Shown here piece by piece: positions 46,796 to 58,911 of a stretch of DNA of 64,000 nucleotides. Both the position numbers and the translations under genes were made by a program. The stretch covers positions 5,812,501 to 5,876,500 of the forward strand of contig OY848926.1 in NCBI GenBank assembly GCA_963693285.1, in the 5' to 3' direction. Origin of the DNA: Xestospongia muta (taxonomy: Eukaryota > Porifera > Demospongiae > Haplosclerida > Petrosiidae). Below the pieces are notes generated by a model, which saw only the letters and a list, made by a program, of their open reading frames with translations, was not told where the DNA came from and made no database searches. Numbering within the stretch: position 1 is the stretch's first letter; the number at the start of each line of letters is the position of its first letter.

Positions 46796-49700
46796 ATGAG
46801 GATGAACTGGAAATTCTATTGCTTGTCAATTCTCTTTGTCACAATAACTACTGCTTCTGCTTTGGATGTACAACGTGAGATAGTAACAAAGTGTGTGATT
46901 TAATGTGATGTTAATGTCTTTTCTTTTCGTATGCAGAATGTCTCACGTGTTGGCATAGGTTGTGCGAAGCTGGTTCGTACAACAATCCCCAGAGCCTATG
47001 TTCTTGTCCATGTATCAATTTTACTCTGTATTCTCCTTCAGCCAGTTGCATTAGTGAGATAGGAAGCTATAACTTCGCCGATAACAATTTGTGTTGCCCA
47101 GGAGCTGAACAGTTTATTAAAACTGTTATTGAGCCAAATATTGAACCTGTTGGTTTCACAAACACTAGTGGATGTTCCACTCTGTACAACCCTCCACCTG
47201 AAGAATTTGTTGAAAGTAACTACGAAGAGCTTCTTCTTGATAATCAATATGTGTTCTATGATGTCCAATTTACTTGCAGTGGTTGTATCAAGAATATTTC
47301 CATCTATCACAAATTCATCAACAATATGGATCGAGTACTGACAGTTCAATTATGGAAAGTCAATCGTAATATTTCTGATAATTCTTCTATTCTTTTGTTA
47401 AGTGAAAATCAATCAATTACTTTTACAATATCATCAATTTCATTTTCTGACTACTATCAGACTGTAGGTGAAGTAGAGCTATGCTTTGAACCTGGTGATA
47501 TATTTGGAGTAACTGTTCCCAGCTCTTTTAATGGTATTGACATATTTGCTGAAAAGAATACTCCAAATAGTCAATTTTATGCTCGAGAACGTCCAAGTTG
47601 TGATTCTTTAAGAAAAGTTTATTATTTAAATCAAAATTTCATTGTCAAACGTCCGTTGATAGCTATTGGAGTCAGTGAAAGTGGTTTGTAAATTAATGAT
47701 AATTAAAATTGTTATTATTATTTTTCTTTCTTTAGTCCAAGCAACATCCTCGACTGTTGACTTGCTAACTCCATCATCTTTCACATCTATAATACAGCCA
47801 TCATCACTAAGTGAGACTTCTTTCCTTTCATCAACAGCTTCAGGGATGACAACAACTCCAGTGACGACAACAACCTTGCCTCCTGCCATTTCCTCTACCA
47901 CTCAGTTATCCTCTACTTCTGCTCCACCTGTAATCATTTCCACATCCAGTGTACCAACATCACCAGATGGCAATACCAATCTCTTGATTTATTCAACTGC
48001 CGGAGGTGTTTTTATAGTTATATTTTTTTTGTTGATTCTACTCATTTTAATTCTTTTAATTTGTGTCATAATATCTAGAGGAAGTGGAAAAAAAGACATC
48101 CAGGGCTCTGTTGAATTACAAACAACTAACTCTTTTCATAGAGGTTAATAAATAAATCACCACTCATTCACTGATTTTCTACTTTTTCTTTTCTCTCATT
48201 ATTAGTTAATGGAAGTCATGAATATATGAGTTCAAGTCTTTCTGCGTCTACAGAGCAGGGATTACACTCTCAAACCACACCTCCTCTTATTCCAAATCAC
48301 ACAAGAAAGGAAGTCGTTGATTCAGTAATGATTCGTGATTATGACTTACCACATGAACTAAGCTTTGCACCTTTCCGACAAAGTAGGGAAAATATTGGTA
48401 CCTTAGAAAGTGAGAGACAATATACAACAATGATTAGCAGTGTTAGAACTAATACTCCATCTACTATATCTAATGCTTCAGAACATAGCCATTACAATCA
48501 GCCTCGTCCTATCCATCGCTATCAGAGTCCTGCTACTAACCAGTGTTATTATGATTCACCTCGTCGTGTCCATAGTCCAGCTATAAGCAACAATTCTGAG
48601 TACGATGATCCAGGTGTTCTGGACAGGGCAGTAAGTTAACTATTAGATATTATTTAGGATGTCATATTTGACTAGAAGAGAAGTTTTATGATTCTTTTCG
48701 ATGTGCTGTTTAATACACACATCTTTAAACTAAACTCTCTCTCTCTCCCCATATATCTGCAGCCTCAAGTCAACCACAGATTAATGAACTATAACACAAA
48801 GGTAATTACAATCACTTCATCATATGAGCATCTGTTGTCATAATAAATGATCCATTACTAATGTGTGAATGTTGTTTTAACTTATATTGTCATTTATAGT
48901 GCAGTCTTGGAATTCCAATATGTTATGCTATGGTATCCTCTTTTGATTAGGAAATGCATGACAGTGGAAACTCCTTTGGAAGGGCAATGCATGATAAGAT
49001 AAATTCACATACTTATGATACAATTGAGAACCCTTCTGGAGCAGTAATGCATGGACAAATAAATTCACATGCTTATCACACACTTGATAACCCTTCTGGA
49101 GCAGTAATGCATGGAAAAATAGGTTCACATGCTTATCACACACTTGAGAACCCCACTAATCCATCTGGACAGGTAATGCATGATTCATTTTGTAGTCACA
49201 TGTTTTGTCATGTGACTTCCATGTTCACTTCATTCTCATGTAATTTTTTTAGTAAATATTCTTTGTATGTTTTTATTTCTTTGATAATATAATATCTTTT
49301 GTATCCTCTAGAGATTTAATAATAGCAATCGTCTATATCACCAACTGGAGAATCCTAATGAACAAACTGGTCAGGTAAGACATATCTTCCAAATTGTCAA
49401 CAATTTAATCAATGGTTGTAAATTTCTTGGCTGTATTAAGCTTAAGTCATTGAAGACATACCCACATTTATTTCATATTTTCTGTTTGTAGGCTGAAAAA
49501 ATGTACTTTCAATTAAATCCTAACTCACAACAGACAGCATGGACAAGTACCAGCCATTATTATCATGAACTAGAGAACCCAGGTTATCACGTTCCCACTA
49601 ACGTAAGTGCAGCTGTTCAATATTGTAATCACAATAGATAGTATTGCAAATTTACTACTTTGATAAGAATAAATACCACCAATATAGATATCGTGCCAAT

Positions 49701-52323
49701 CAGATAAGTATTGTTCACTTTGTGTGTGTGTGTGTGTGTGTGTGTGTACCCCTCATAGTAACCGTTTGGTGATCAACCGACCAGTCATTTGTCTGGTCAG
49801 TGTATACGTAGTCACACACTAGAGTAATGATAAAGGATATTGCAGTATAATATTAATAGAGATATGAAGATAAGCAGTGTGAATTTGTGATAGACCATTT
49901 GTCTCTTACTACAAAGTGTTGTGTATGTGTGTGTGTCCTAATATGAATTACATTCTATAGTATTGATAATTGATTATAGATCGAGTCATGATTTAAATAT
50001 TGAATTTCAAATAAACATGACTTGAACTTGTATAATGTACTCATAAAGGAAATGATGTCATTTAGAATGATTAACATAATGATTTCAAATGAAATTGGGA
50101 GCAAATGAGAACAAAACTTTAATTTACTGAGTATCACAACAATAACACATTCTTTACTAAAGCTTTTATCAATCACTTCTTTTGTTCTTTCTTTTTCTAG
50201 AATGAAAGGATGAGTATGATTGGAATCCTACCACCAGTATGTTATAACATACGCTACCACACATCAAATAATACATACTATTTTACTAACGTATTTTATT
50301 GAAAATTATTGTTGATGTGTTTCCTTTATAGTAATCAAGTTTTGTAATGTAACAACAAATGCCATAAAAGTCATGTTGACCTAATACTGTAATGACAAGT
50401 ATTGCCATTAGTCTGTTCTTTTTGGAGTTGTTGGTAGATAAGGTCATTCTTATATATACTCTTGACTATTAGTCATAGTGCTATAATAACTGACAACATT
50501 CCTATTGCAAAATGCATATTATTGTTATTGCTGACTATGAGTTTGCGGCAGTGTGTATTCTACTCCACGTGATCAATTATGAGGCTGTCATTGAAACTTA
50601 ATACAAAATGGCTATCTTTTTGTAGAATCCTTCTGAACAAAATTTTTTTGTGAACCAACCACAATACGAAGAACCAGCTGCTGACACAGAACACATATAT
50701 GAACAATTAAGCAAATTTAAATGTAGAGAGATCCCCTCTAACGATATCTTGTAAGTAGATTGTAACTACCTGAAACTATAACATACAATATTTTTTCTCA
50801 ATTATAGATTTTCAGGACAAATTGGTGAAGGTCAATTTGGTACCGTGAAAAATGGATTTTGGGTTACTAGAGGAGGAAAGAAAGCTGTAGCCATAAAGGA
50901 ACTAAAATCATCTGCAAATGAATCAGAACGAGCAAGGTTTCTAAGAGAAGGAGCACGTATGATGCAGTTTTTTCATCCTAATGTTGTAAAATTATATGGT
51001 GTTGTAACTATAAGAGATCCGGTAAGTATACACAATTATATATTGCAATTATACACAGTATATAAAATATAGGTCTCTTATAGGCCATAAAAGTTAGTGT
51101 ATTACAGTAACAGTTACATACCCTTATGGATCTTACTAATGTTTTTCCACTCTAGCCTCTTCTAATAATAGAACTAATGAGAGAAGGTGACCTAAAGACA
51201 TACTTGAAAAGCTGCAGGTGTGTGAGTGCGAGTGTACATGTGTCTTCTATAATTAATATTATAATATCCTCAATGAACTGGTTTTATTCTTGTCTTTAGG
51301 CCTCCTACTCCAAGAGATAACAATAAACAAACTAGACCAGTTCCTGCAGCCACGCTTCTACTAAAATTCTGTCGTGACATTGCAAATGGAATGAAACACT
51401 TAGCTAATAAAAAGTTTGTCCACAGAGATCTGGCAGCTAGAAATGTATTGTTAAATGAAAACTTGATATGCAAGGTGAGCTCTTAAATATTTACAAAAGA
51501 GTGCTGTCATGCTTGTCTCTCACTTTCAGATTGGTGACTTTGGCATGACACGTAATGCTGCTTATACTTACGATCTCAGCAAGCCTGAACAAATTCCATT
51601 ACGCTGGACAGCTCCTGAGGTACTCAATTGAGATAATATTATACATACAAACCACATTCTACATCTAAACATACAATTAACAACATAATTTACATGCAAA
51701 CACATAAAATAATACATCATGTTTACATGAAAACACTAATATGTATACAATTCTACAAGCAAGTATTTATGTAAAACACAAACCATGGCAATGCATTCTC
51801 TCTTTATTAGGCCATTAATGGTAGACAATATTCCGAAAAAAGTGATGTTTACAGTTATGGAATGGTCATGTTTGAAATATGGTCTTTGGGTCGTAAACCA
51901 TTTCCAACTTTGAGTCAAAATCAAGAAATTATTGACTTCATTTGTCAAAAACGTCTAATACCTCCTCCACCAGGCTGCCCTAGAAACATTTATGATCTAA
52001 TGGTCAAGTGCTGGTAAGTTATAGTACTATTGTCTTAGATTGTTAAATGAGAAAAAACTATTAATAAAAGTAACCACAGATACATAATTATCAAACAGTT
52101 ATCCTTTTAATTTAATAGGAATCCTTCTCAAGGTGATCGCTTGTCATTTGATTCAATATGTCACTATTACTCTGATACCAGTGAAGAGTCATTATTGACA
52201 TGGGAAAAAGAAGACAAAGATATATCTCAAAGAGCATCAGAGATTGGTGCTCCCATCAGTGAAGGCTATCGTTTATATACTGAATTACAGCATGAATACA
52301 GAGATGATACTAACTTCATATGA
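46796..52323 (+). CDS. Receptor tyrosine kinase E
   Basis: About 1067 residues. Exons: 46796-46874, 46937-47683, 47736-48143, 48206-48630, 48763-48801, 48951-49172, 49312-49374, 49492-49602, 50201-50236, 50626-50750, 50808-51021, 51156-51217, 51300-51474, 51530-51619, 51811-52013, 52119-52323. Signal peptide ending near TITTASA; a Cys-rich N-terminal segment ([14 protein letters not shown]) then one ectodomain module ([14 protein letters not shown]); mucin-like Ser/Thr stalk; very hydrophobic helix ([19 protein letters not shown]); long tyrosine tail with repeated [11 protein letters not shown] units; [15 protein letters not shown]; kinase [54 protein letters not shown]. It lacks the intron between kinase exons 5 and 6, and SSRPTF becomes GDRLSF after the final Trp. 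The activation loop reads [12 protein letters not shown] rather than ENYYISH. Confidence 0.86.
48951..49172 (+). repeat. Tyrosine-motif repeats in the E cytoplasmic tail
   Basis: One exon codes three consecutive 22-23-residue repeats of the form (V/A)MHxxI(N/G)SH(A/T)Y(H/D)T(L/I)(E/D)NPSG. Related YHQLENP and YHELENP units follow on the next two exons (49312-49374, 49492-49602). Every unit carries one tyrosine followed by x-L-E-N. Confidence 0.85.
49603..50625 (+). other. Longer introns of E
   Basis: 49603-50200 contains a (TG)n run at about 49723-49747 and otherwise nothing; 50237-50625 shows no feature. A 36-base exon (50201-50236, MIGILPP) sits between them. Confidence 0.5.
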
Positions 52324-52758
52324 TTTTAAAAAAATAATTTGTGAGGTCATACTTTATAGGAAGTTATATTAAATTTTTAATTCTAATATGTTTTATTCAA
52401 GTTTATTATTATTATGACTCCACCTCTTCTCAAAATGTAGTAAAATAGATTGTCTATTTTGCAGTGGAATGTTATTCTTTCAGTTTTGTTTTATTTTTGT
52501 AGTTATTCAAAATACACACATTGTTTGACTAGTAATTACCGTACCTTCGACTATCTCATATGATCTACAAATGTGTGAGCAATGAACCATGTGATTAGAT
52601 ACCTGCTGTTTACTCATCCTATACAACATCCTACATGTTTATTCTGTGAGAACGGATATCTTTCTCATAATACTATTCTGCACAAGTTAAGTGGCCTATC
52701 AAGTCAGCTGTGATTTGGTCTCTCTCTCTTTTGTTGTCTAGCAAGCTCTAGATTCAAT
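52324..52758 (+). other. E-F intergenic region
   Basis: 435 AT-rich bases, no open frame, repeat or clear poly(A) signal. It should hold the E 3' UTR and the F promoter, but I cannot place either. Confidence 0.4.
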
Positions 52759-55700
52759 ATGAATAGAAATAAATTTGTATTCTTTTTTCTTTTCACATAT
52801 ATTCCTTTTGTGGTTTCTCAAGGTTAGTCAAATCAAGACATTATTTAATACTATATAATATTCAATATAACTACTATAAACTATTTGGTATTGAGTTTGT
52901 TTCTGATTTTAGAGTCTTGTACTAGCCCTTTTGAAACTCAACTCAATATCAGTAATGTCAGTTATATAACTAGAAGTGATCTTGGTGTTCAAGTGTTGTT
53001 GCCAGATATGCAGTTTAATTGTAATGGATCTATTACATATTTGGAGGGGCTAGTATTTCTGCCAGGTGATTCACATTACTTTGTGTTTCAAATCTGGTAT
53101 CCGACAAGCAATAATACCTACAGTGTTAGAGCCTCTCAATATATCAGTCAAGGTCTTTTAGAGGAATTTGATTGTACATCTGACCCAAATATCAGAAGAT
53201 TCAATATTACAGGAAAAAACCTTAATTATCAAGAAGGAGATATTGTAGGATATTTTTTACCACCAAAAACGCCATCATTTGACCCATTTTTACCTGTGTT
53301 CTCTACAAACAACAGTGGAGGAGGAAGACTTTACTATACAAGAACAAGAACAAGAAAAAGTGTTTGTTCTATGGCTTTATGCAGCCCTGGAGTGTTATTA
53401 ATGGAGGACATTAAACACCAAATGATAGTGAATTACAGTGAGTGATGTTATTAGGTTATGTTCCTCATTCCAATTGTATTTTTCTCTCTAATATAGAAAC
53501 CATGAACATATCACAGGTGTCACAAAATGTTAAAGATTGTGTAAACATAACAGAACTTACTCAATGTGGTGTATTAACAACCGTCACACACATATCATCG
53601 TCCACTATCCCATCTCTCACTTCCTCCATATCCTCCTCCGTCATAACTGTTATACCAATACCAACTATTCCATCAACAACAATGCCAATTGCAATCATTA
53701 TTGGTGTGCCTGTGGGACTTATCTTAGTACTAACAATATTAGTTGCTATACTAATTATTGTTTTATTGTGTGCTAAATTTGGAATTGTGTCACGAAGAAA
53801 AAAGAAAGGTAGTGCTCACACAGTTAAAATAAATTAGCTATTAGCTTGTTATAATCAATATATGATCACTTATATGTATGCCTACAAGAAACATTTGAAG
53901 TATTAACGGAGTATACTGTTTTCATTACTAATTACTATGGAATTGACAGTAAGCGTCCTTTAGCTAACGATTTCTCTAAAGGACATGTGTCTGACTGCCT
54001 TATCATAATTTATAATTAACTACGCTACTGTCAATTATGTGCTAATCAGTATATTAGTGATAAATGTTTACTATTTATCAGTAATTTGTCATGAATGACT
54101 GTGGATTAGTTAAATCAATCAATCTATTTTCTCAGTGTGATAATGATCTAAATACTTGGTCATTAATGCTATTATATGTGACCTGATTTGTAATAAGTAC
54201 TAACAATATTAGTTGCTATACTAATATTGATATGTGAAAAGGGAGCACTGTTAAAACCTCGATAAAAAGTTTTGTATACATACAGTTGGTATATATGTAC
54301 AACTATTTATTATAACTGTATGTATACAAAAGGTGTTGTAGCAGTGGTCCCTTTTCACAAATCAGGTCACAAATGTTTTGACAGAGGTGATCCCTTATTT
54401 CAAATCAGATCAAATATACTAGTTCTTAATAACTTAATCTGATAATTTATTGTCTTTATTGTTTAGTTATTTCATCTCACTTAATTTCTGATAATGGAGT
54501 ACAGTGTACAATGATATTACCTCACACAGACAGCACTGTTATCCAAAACTCCACTCCTCCAGTACCTCACCGTCAAGATACTTCGCTATTACTACCTTAT
54601 GCAACCTCAAATATTTCTGAGCCTGTGTTAAATCAATGTTTGTCAAATCCTATCAATATTCCTATGGGTAATCGAAACAGGAATATGTCTGTACCTAACA
54701 TTATTGAGCCGTATGCCTCATGGCTTGATGTTTCAGAGACAAATATTGACATGGATGTTCCCCATCAGAGAAGTTTTACAATCAGTGGAGCTATAAATCG
54801 TCCTTCTCCACAGTCGTCTCACAGTCTGCCTCCCTCATCTCTGCCAAAACATTCTGAAGATATATCAGGTTTACCTACAGTTGGAGAAGAAGAAGCTTTT
54901 CCATATACATATCCTTCTGATATGACACTTAATAAGACCACAACTGATCTTGTTCCAAACTCCTACACAGAACCTGTTGAGTCTCCACATAAAATTAGAA
55001 AGATATCTCAACCAGCTCGCTTTCCACATCATGAATCAATGTAACATAATATGTGTGTTGTGGTAATGTATGTTTAATGTTTTATGGATAGGCCATCTAC
55101 TGGTAACAGACGAGAGAACTTTCAGTCATCTCAGTTCCTACATCATAATTCAAGGTTTAGTGAGAAATTACGATATGATTAACTTGAGAATTTTTTATTA
55201 CAGAATGTCACCACATAATGTTTCTAAGCCATTACGGTACATTCTTAATATCATATTTGTATGTTACTTATATTTTAATAGAGTATCTTCTGCTAATGTT
55301 CGTAGATCATCTCAACCATCACATAATCAGCATCTTAGGTATGTCAAAAATCTACTCTTTTATATTTTACATTTTTGTATAGAGTCTCCTCAGCTAATGC
55401 TCGGAAGAGATCTCAGCCGTCATTGTTTAATCCAAGGTATTTGTGAAAATATTTAGAAAATATGAAGATTGATACTTTTTGTACAGACTACATGACAATC
55501 AACATGATATGCAAGGTCTTTCAATGTAAGATTCTCAATATATATGTAATACTTAATAACTTATTACTTCTCTTCCAGTCAACATCCTAGCTACACAGAA
55601 CCCACACATGTTTTGAGGGAGAAACCTTTTTCCCTTAGCAATTGTGCTGTTCCATATTTAGAGCCAACATCAACTGTATCTCAAAATAATATTCACTTAA

Positions 55701-58423
55701 ACACAGAGAGAACAGCCTCCTTTCCGTATTTAGGTTCATCTCCTACAATATCTCATAAGGCTCTCAATCGACAACAATCAAAGGAGAATGTACCATCTAT
55801 TGCTTTACCATATATGGAACCCTCCCCTACAATATCTCATAAAACCTCTCAAAATCAATCATCTCATGAGAACGTAACAAAATCCAATTCTTTAGATATA
55901 GAAGTTTCACCATATATGGAACCCTCCCCTACAATATCTCGTAAAACCTCTCAAAATCAATCATCTCATGAGAATATAACAAAATCCAATTCTTTAGATA
56001 TAGAAGTTTCACCATATATGGAACCCTCCCCTACAATATCTCGTAAAACCTCTCAAAATCAATCATCTCATGAGAATGTAACAAAATCCAATTCTTTAGA
56101 TATAGATGTTTCACCATATACGAACCCCTCCCCTACATTTCTACCTAAAAATATAGCCAGTGTCACAAAATTGTTGTCTATTACTGATCCAACTTCAGAA
56201 CCAATTACACTACCAACACCAAAACAACCTCTTCAAACTAAATTGTCTATGAACTCCACTGTATCTGATGCTTCTTCTACAAGTTTCATCTATGTATCAC
56301 CTGAAGTAAATAGAGCTTTATTTTATTCTGACATTATGTATTAATTGTAATAGGAGTTGAGTCGTAGGAGGGAACCTCTTACGGGTCAGATTACACCAGT
56401 AGCTATTGTGGATACTATTGATGATCAATTCTTTGTACCAAATACTGTAAGATAATGTATCTAGTAGAGTAGATAGCTAAATATCTATATTTACTGAGCA
56501 ATTAGGTATTGTATATTTACTGAAAGTATGAATAAAAAAAACAATTATTGCTTTATGTGTAGCAGTTAGTGGAATGCAACAATACTTGTTATATTGTTTA
56601 CAGGCTGTTAGAGAATCTTTGAACGAATTTAGTGAATTTGTGATTTATTCAAAATTAGAACGAGTAAGTAAGATCTATTTATTATTATACATTAGTTACT
56701 GTGTATTTAAATTATAGTCAAGTGATCATGTGTGTTGTCAACAATCCAGTAAATATTGGTCTCCACCTACTTCTACAGAGGAGCTCTACGATACGTTAGC
56801 ACATCACAAATACAGGGAGATACCTAGAGAAAAAATATTGTGAGTAATCTCTGGTTGCTAAGGAACACATATACAAACCACAATTATGCTCATTAATTAC
56901 AATTATAAAGCATGATAAACTTGAATTAGCTGAGACATAACAACATACTCCCATAAATAAGACAAAGCAGACAATAAGTAGCAACAACATCTGATCCACA
57001 ATAATCATAACCATGGATATTTGAATACACATTGTATCGTGTACTAATACTTACTGTCCAACTCTTTAGCGTCAATGAACCGCTTGGTTTTGGAAGTTAC
57101 AAAGGTGTATGTAACTTTCAACAAGGACAGTTAGTAGTTACTGTGAAGATACTTGATTTGAATAGTCCAAAGGATGTGAAAGCTAAATTTCTTCAAGAGG
57201 CAGCTACAATGGGCCAATTTAATCATCCTAATGTTGTTCAACTACACGGAGTTGTCACTGTCAGTGAGCCAGTAAGTCTCCTAATTTCATTTTGTATAAG
57301 TTCTGCTCATTGTTTAGCTAATGATAGTCCAGGAAATACTGCATAAAGGAGATTTGAAGATGTATCTTAGAGAGCAGAAAAAGAAGTAAGAAATCAGTCA
57401 TATTTTGAGTATTTAATCTCACACTTACAGCATCCAAATCGAGAGTACTAATCAAACACACCTGTCAACACAATTTGTATCATTCTGTCGTGATATTGCC
57501 AATGGCATGGGCTATTTAACCAAGAGGGGATTTGTACATAGGAATTTAGGAGCATGTAACATCTTTCTAAATGATAACATGAAATGCAAAGTAAAAAGGA
57601 ATATAATGTTCTCTTAATAAATGTGATTGTTTCCTTGACCCTCTAGATAGGAAATTTTGGAATAGCAAGAAATCTGGCACAAGATGATTTTTATGAGTCA
57701 CATGGTGGAAAAGTTCCCCTTAAATGGACAGCTCCCGAGGTAAGTATAACAAACAATTATTATTGATTGAATTCTTATACAAATTGGATAATAACAACTG
57801 TTATGTGTTTTTCATTACTTTAGGCTATTGACTTTGGAAAATATACAACTGCTAGTGATGTATGGAGTTATGGGATGGTACTCTATGAAATATGGAGTCT
57901 AGGACACAAACCATTTGATAAAATTCCAAACAAAACGGTAATAAAACATCAATAAAGTTATTAAATTTCATGGATTACCTTTGCTCAGATCATTGAATTG
58001 ATTCGAAAAGGTTATTGTCAATCTCCACCTCCAGGCTGTCCTAGGATAATTTATCAACTGATGACAATGTGCTGGTAGGCTCTGGTTTTTGTTTTAAAGT
58101 GTATTCATAGTTTCTAAGACATTGAGTCATTTTATGGTACTGTGTATACACTCAATTAAGTCGTGCATGAACAATCAAGAAGAGACAATAAAATTGACAC
58201 AAGTAGTCTCCATTTATTAGATTTCATTTGTAGGAGTGTGAAACCAGAAGATCGACCTGCTTTCTCTGATATTATATCTTACTTAAAGGTTTCCAATGAT
58301 ATCATTCTGCAGTGGAACTCAGAGGATTTGGCTGTATCAAAAATGGCATCTATACTGGGAGCTCCTTTGATTGAGGGAGAGAACCTTTACAAGAATCTTC
58401 AGTTGTCAAACAAAATAATCTGA
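52759..58423 (+). CDS. Receptor pseudokinase F (HRN/NFG)
   Basis: About 1211 residues. Exons: 52759-52822, 52913-53437, 53497-53808, 54467-55040, 55092-55154, 55204-55236, 55282-55338, 55383-55436, 55487-55525, 55579-56305, 56354-56446, 56604-56663, 56718-56839, 57070-57271, 57318-57385, 57431-57590, 57647-57739, 57824-57937, 57989-58074, 58234-58423. Signal MNRNKFVFFFLFTYIPFVV; one ectodomain module (LNYQEGDIVGYFLPP); Ser/Thr stalk; helix about IIIGVPVGLILVLTILVAIL then RRKKK; long tail with RVSSAN micro-exons and 34-residue repeats; kinase-like domain. Lysine (VTVK) and helix-C Glu remain, but the catalytic loop is HRNLGACN and DFG is NFG, so both essential aspartates are Asn. The rest of the fold (WTAPE, DVWSYG, PPPGCPR) and tail ILGAPLIEGENLYKNLQ are intact. 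Likely a signalling-scaffold pseudokinase. Donors at 55040 and 56305 are the weakest joins. Confidence 0.84.
54177..54371. mobile_element. MITE-like element in an F intron
   Basis: Perfect 15-base terminal inverted repeats TGTGACCTGATTTGT (54177) and ACAAATCAGGTCACA (54357), with further nested inverted pairs GTGAAAAGGGA / TCCCTTTTCAC and GTATACATACAGTT / AACTGTATGTATAC. No ORF. 195 bases long, within the 658-base intron 53809-54466. A diverged half copy of the right end follows at about 54384-54415. The rest of the intron is featureless. Confidence 0.8.
55282..55436 (+). repeat. Duplicated RVSSAN micro-exons in F
   Basis: Exons 55282-55338 and 55383-55436 both start by completing an Arg codon, code VSSANxR...SQPS and end phase 2. 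The exons at 55092 and 55204 share the phase and size class. This is tandem exon duplication in the cytoplasmic tail. Confidence 0.7.
55808..56140 (+). repeat. 102-bp (34-residue) tandem repeats in the F tail
   Basis: Units begin at 55808, 55910, 56012 and 56114 (the last partial). Each codes PYMEPSPTIS(R/H)KTSQNQ followed by SSHEN(V/I)TKSNSLDI. Copies 2 and 3 differ by very few bases, so the expansion is recent. Each unit holds one tyrosine and several SP/TS sites. Confidence 0.9.
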
Positions 58424-58911
58424 AATTATTTCATACACAATGCAAATTTTACGAACAATGAAATGTTTTTAAGTACACTTTAGTTAGATTTCTCAAAACA
58501 TGTAAACAAATATGGAAAATTTGAACTTGTGAAAGAGACAAATTAATTGTGGTTGTCATGACAACATTAAGGAATACTGCTTATAATGATTGAGTTAACA
58601 CTTCAAGGAGTTCCTCAGACCTCTTCACAATCTAATTGGGACAACAATTTAGACTAAATGGTTTTGTGGTGTCTACTTCCTATCTATTTTATTGTGTTGT
58701 TCTAATTCTATTGTAATAATCAATTGAAATGCTTTGAACAATCAAATGAAACCCCAGGAAAGACACACATTGTGAGTGTGAACGTGCCATAATAGTGTGT
58801 ATTAGTAGTAACCTCCACCCACTTCTAAACCAGTAGAGACATATTAGTAGACACACAGCACAGAATTTAGTTGCAGTTTAAGTAAAATTTGTAGCATATT
58901 TTTGTCCTAAA
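58424..58911 (+). other. F-G intergenic region
   Basis: 488 bases with no gene, repeat or recognisable element; presumably F 3' UTR and G promoter. Confidence 0.4.

Noticed and set aside
47626..47901. Minus-strand ORF opposite the E stalk
   Set aside because: Shadow of the Ser/Thr-rich coding strand; no independent support.
48928..49143. Minus-strand repeated ORF ([14 protein letters not shown])
   Set aside because: Exact antisense shadow of the tyrosine repeats of receptor E; the plus-strand reading has matching splice sites and codon register.
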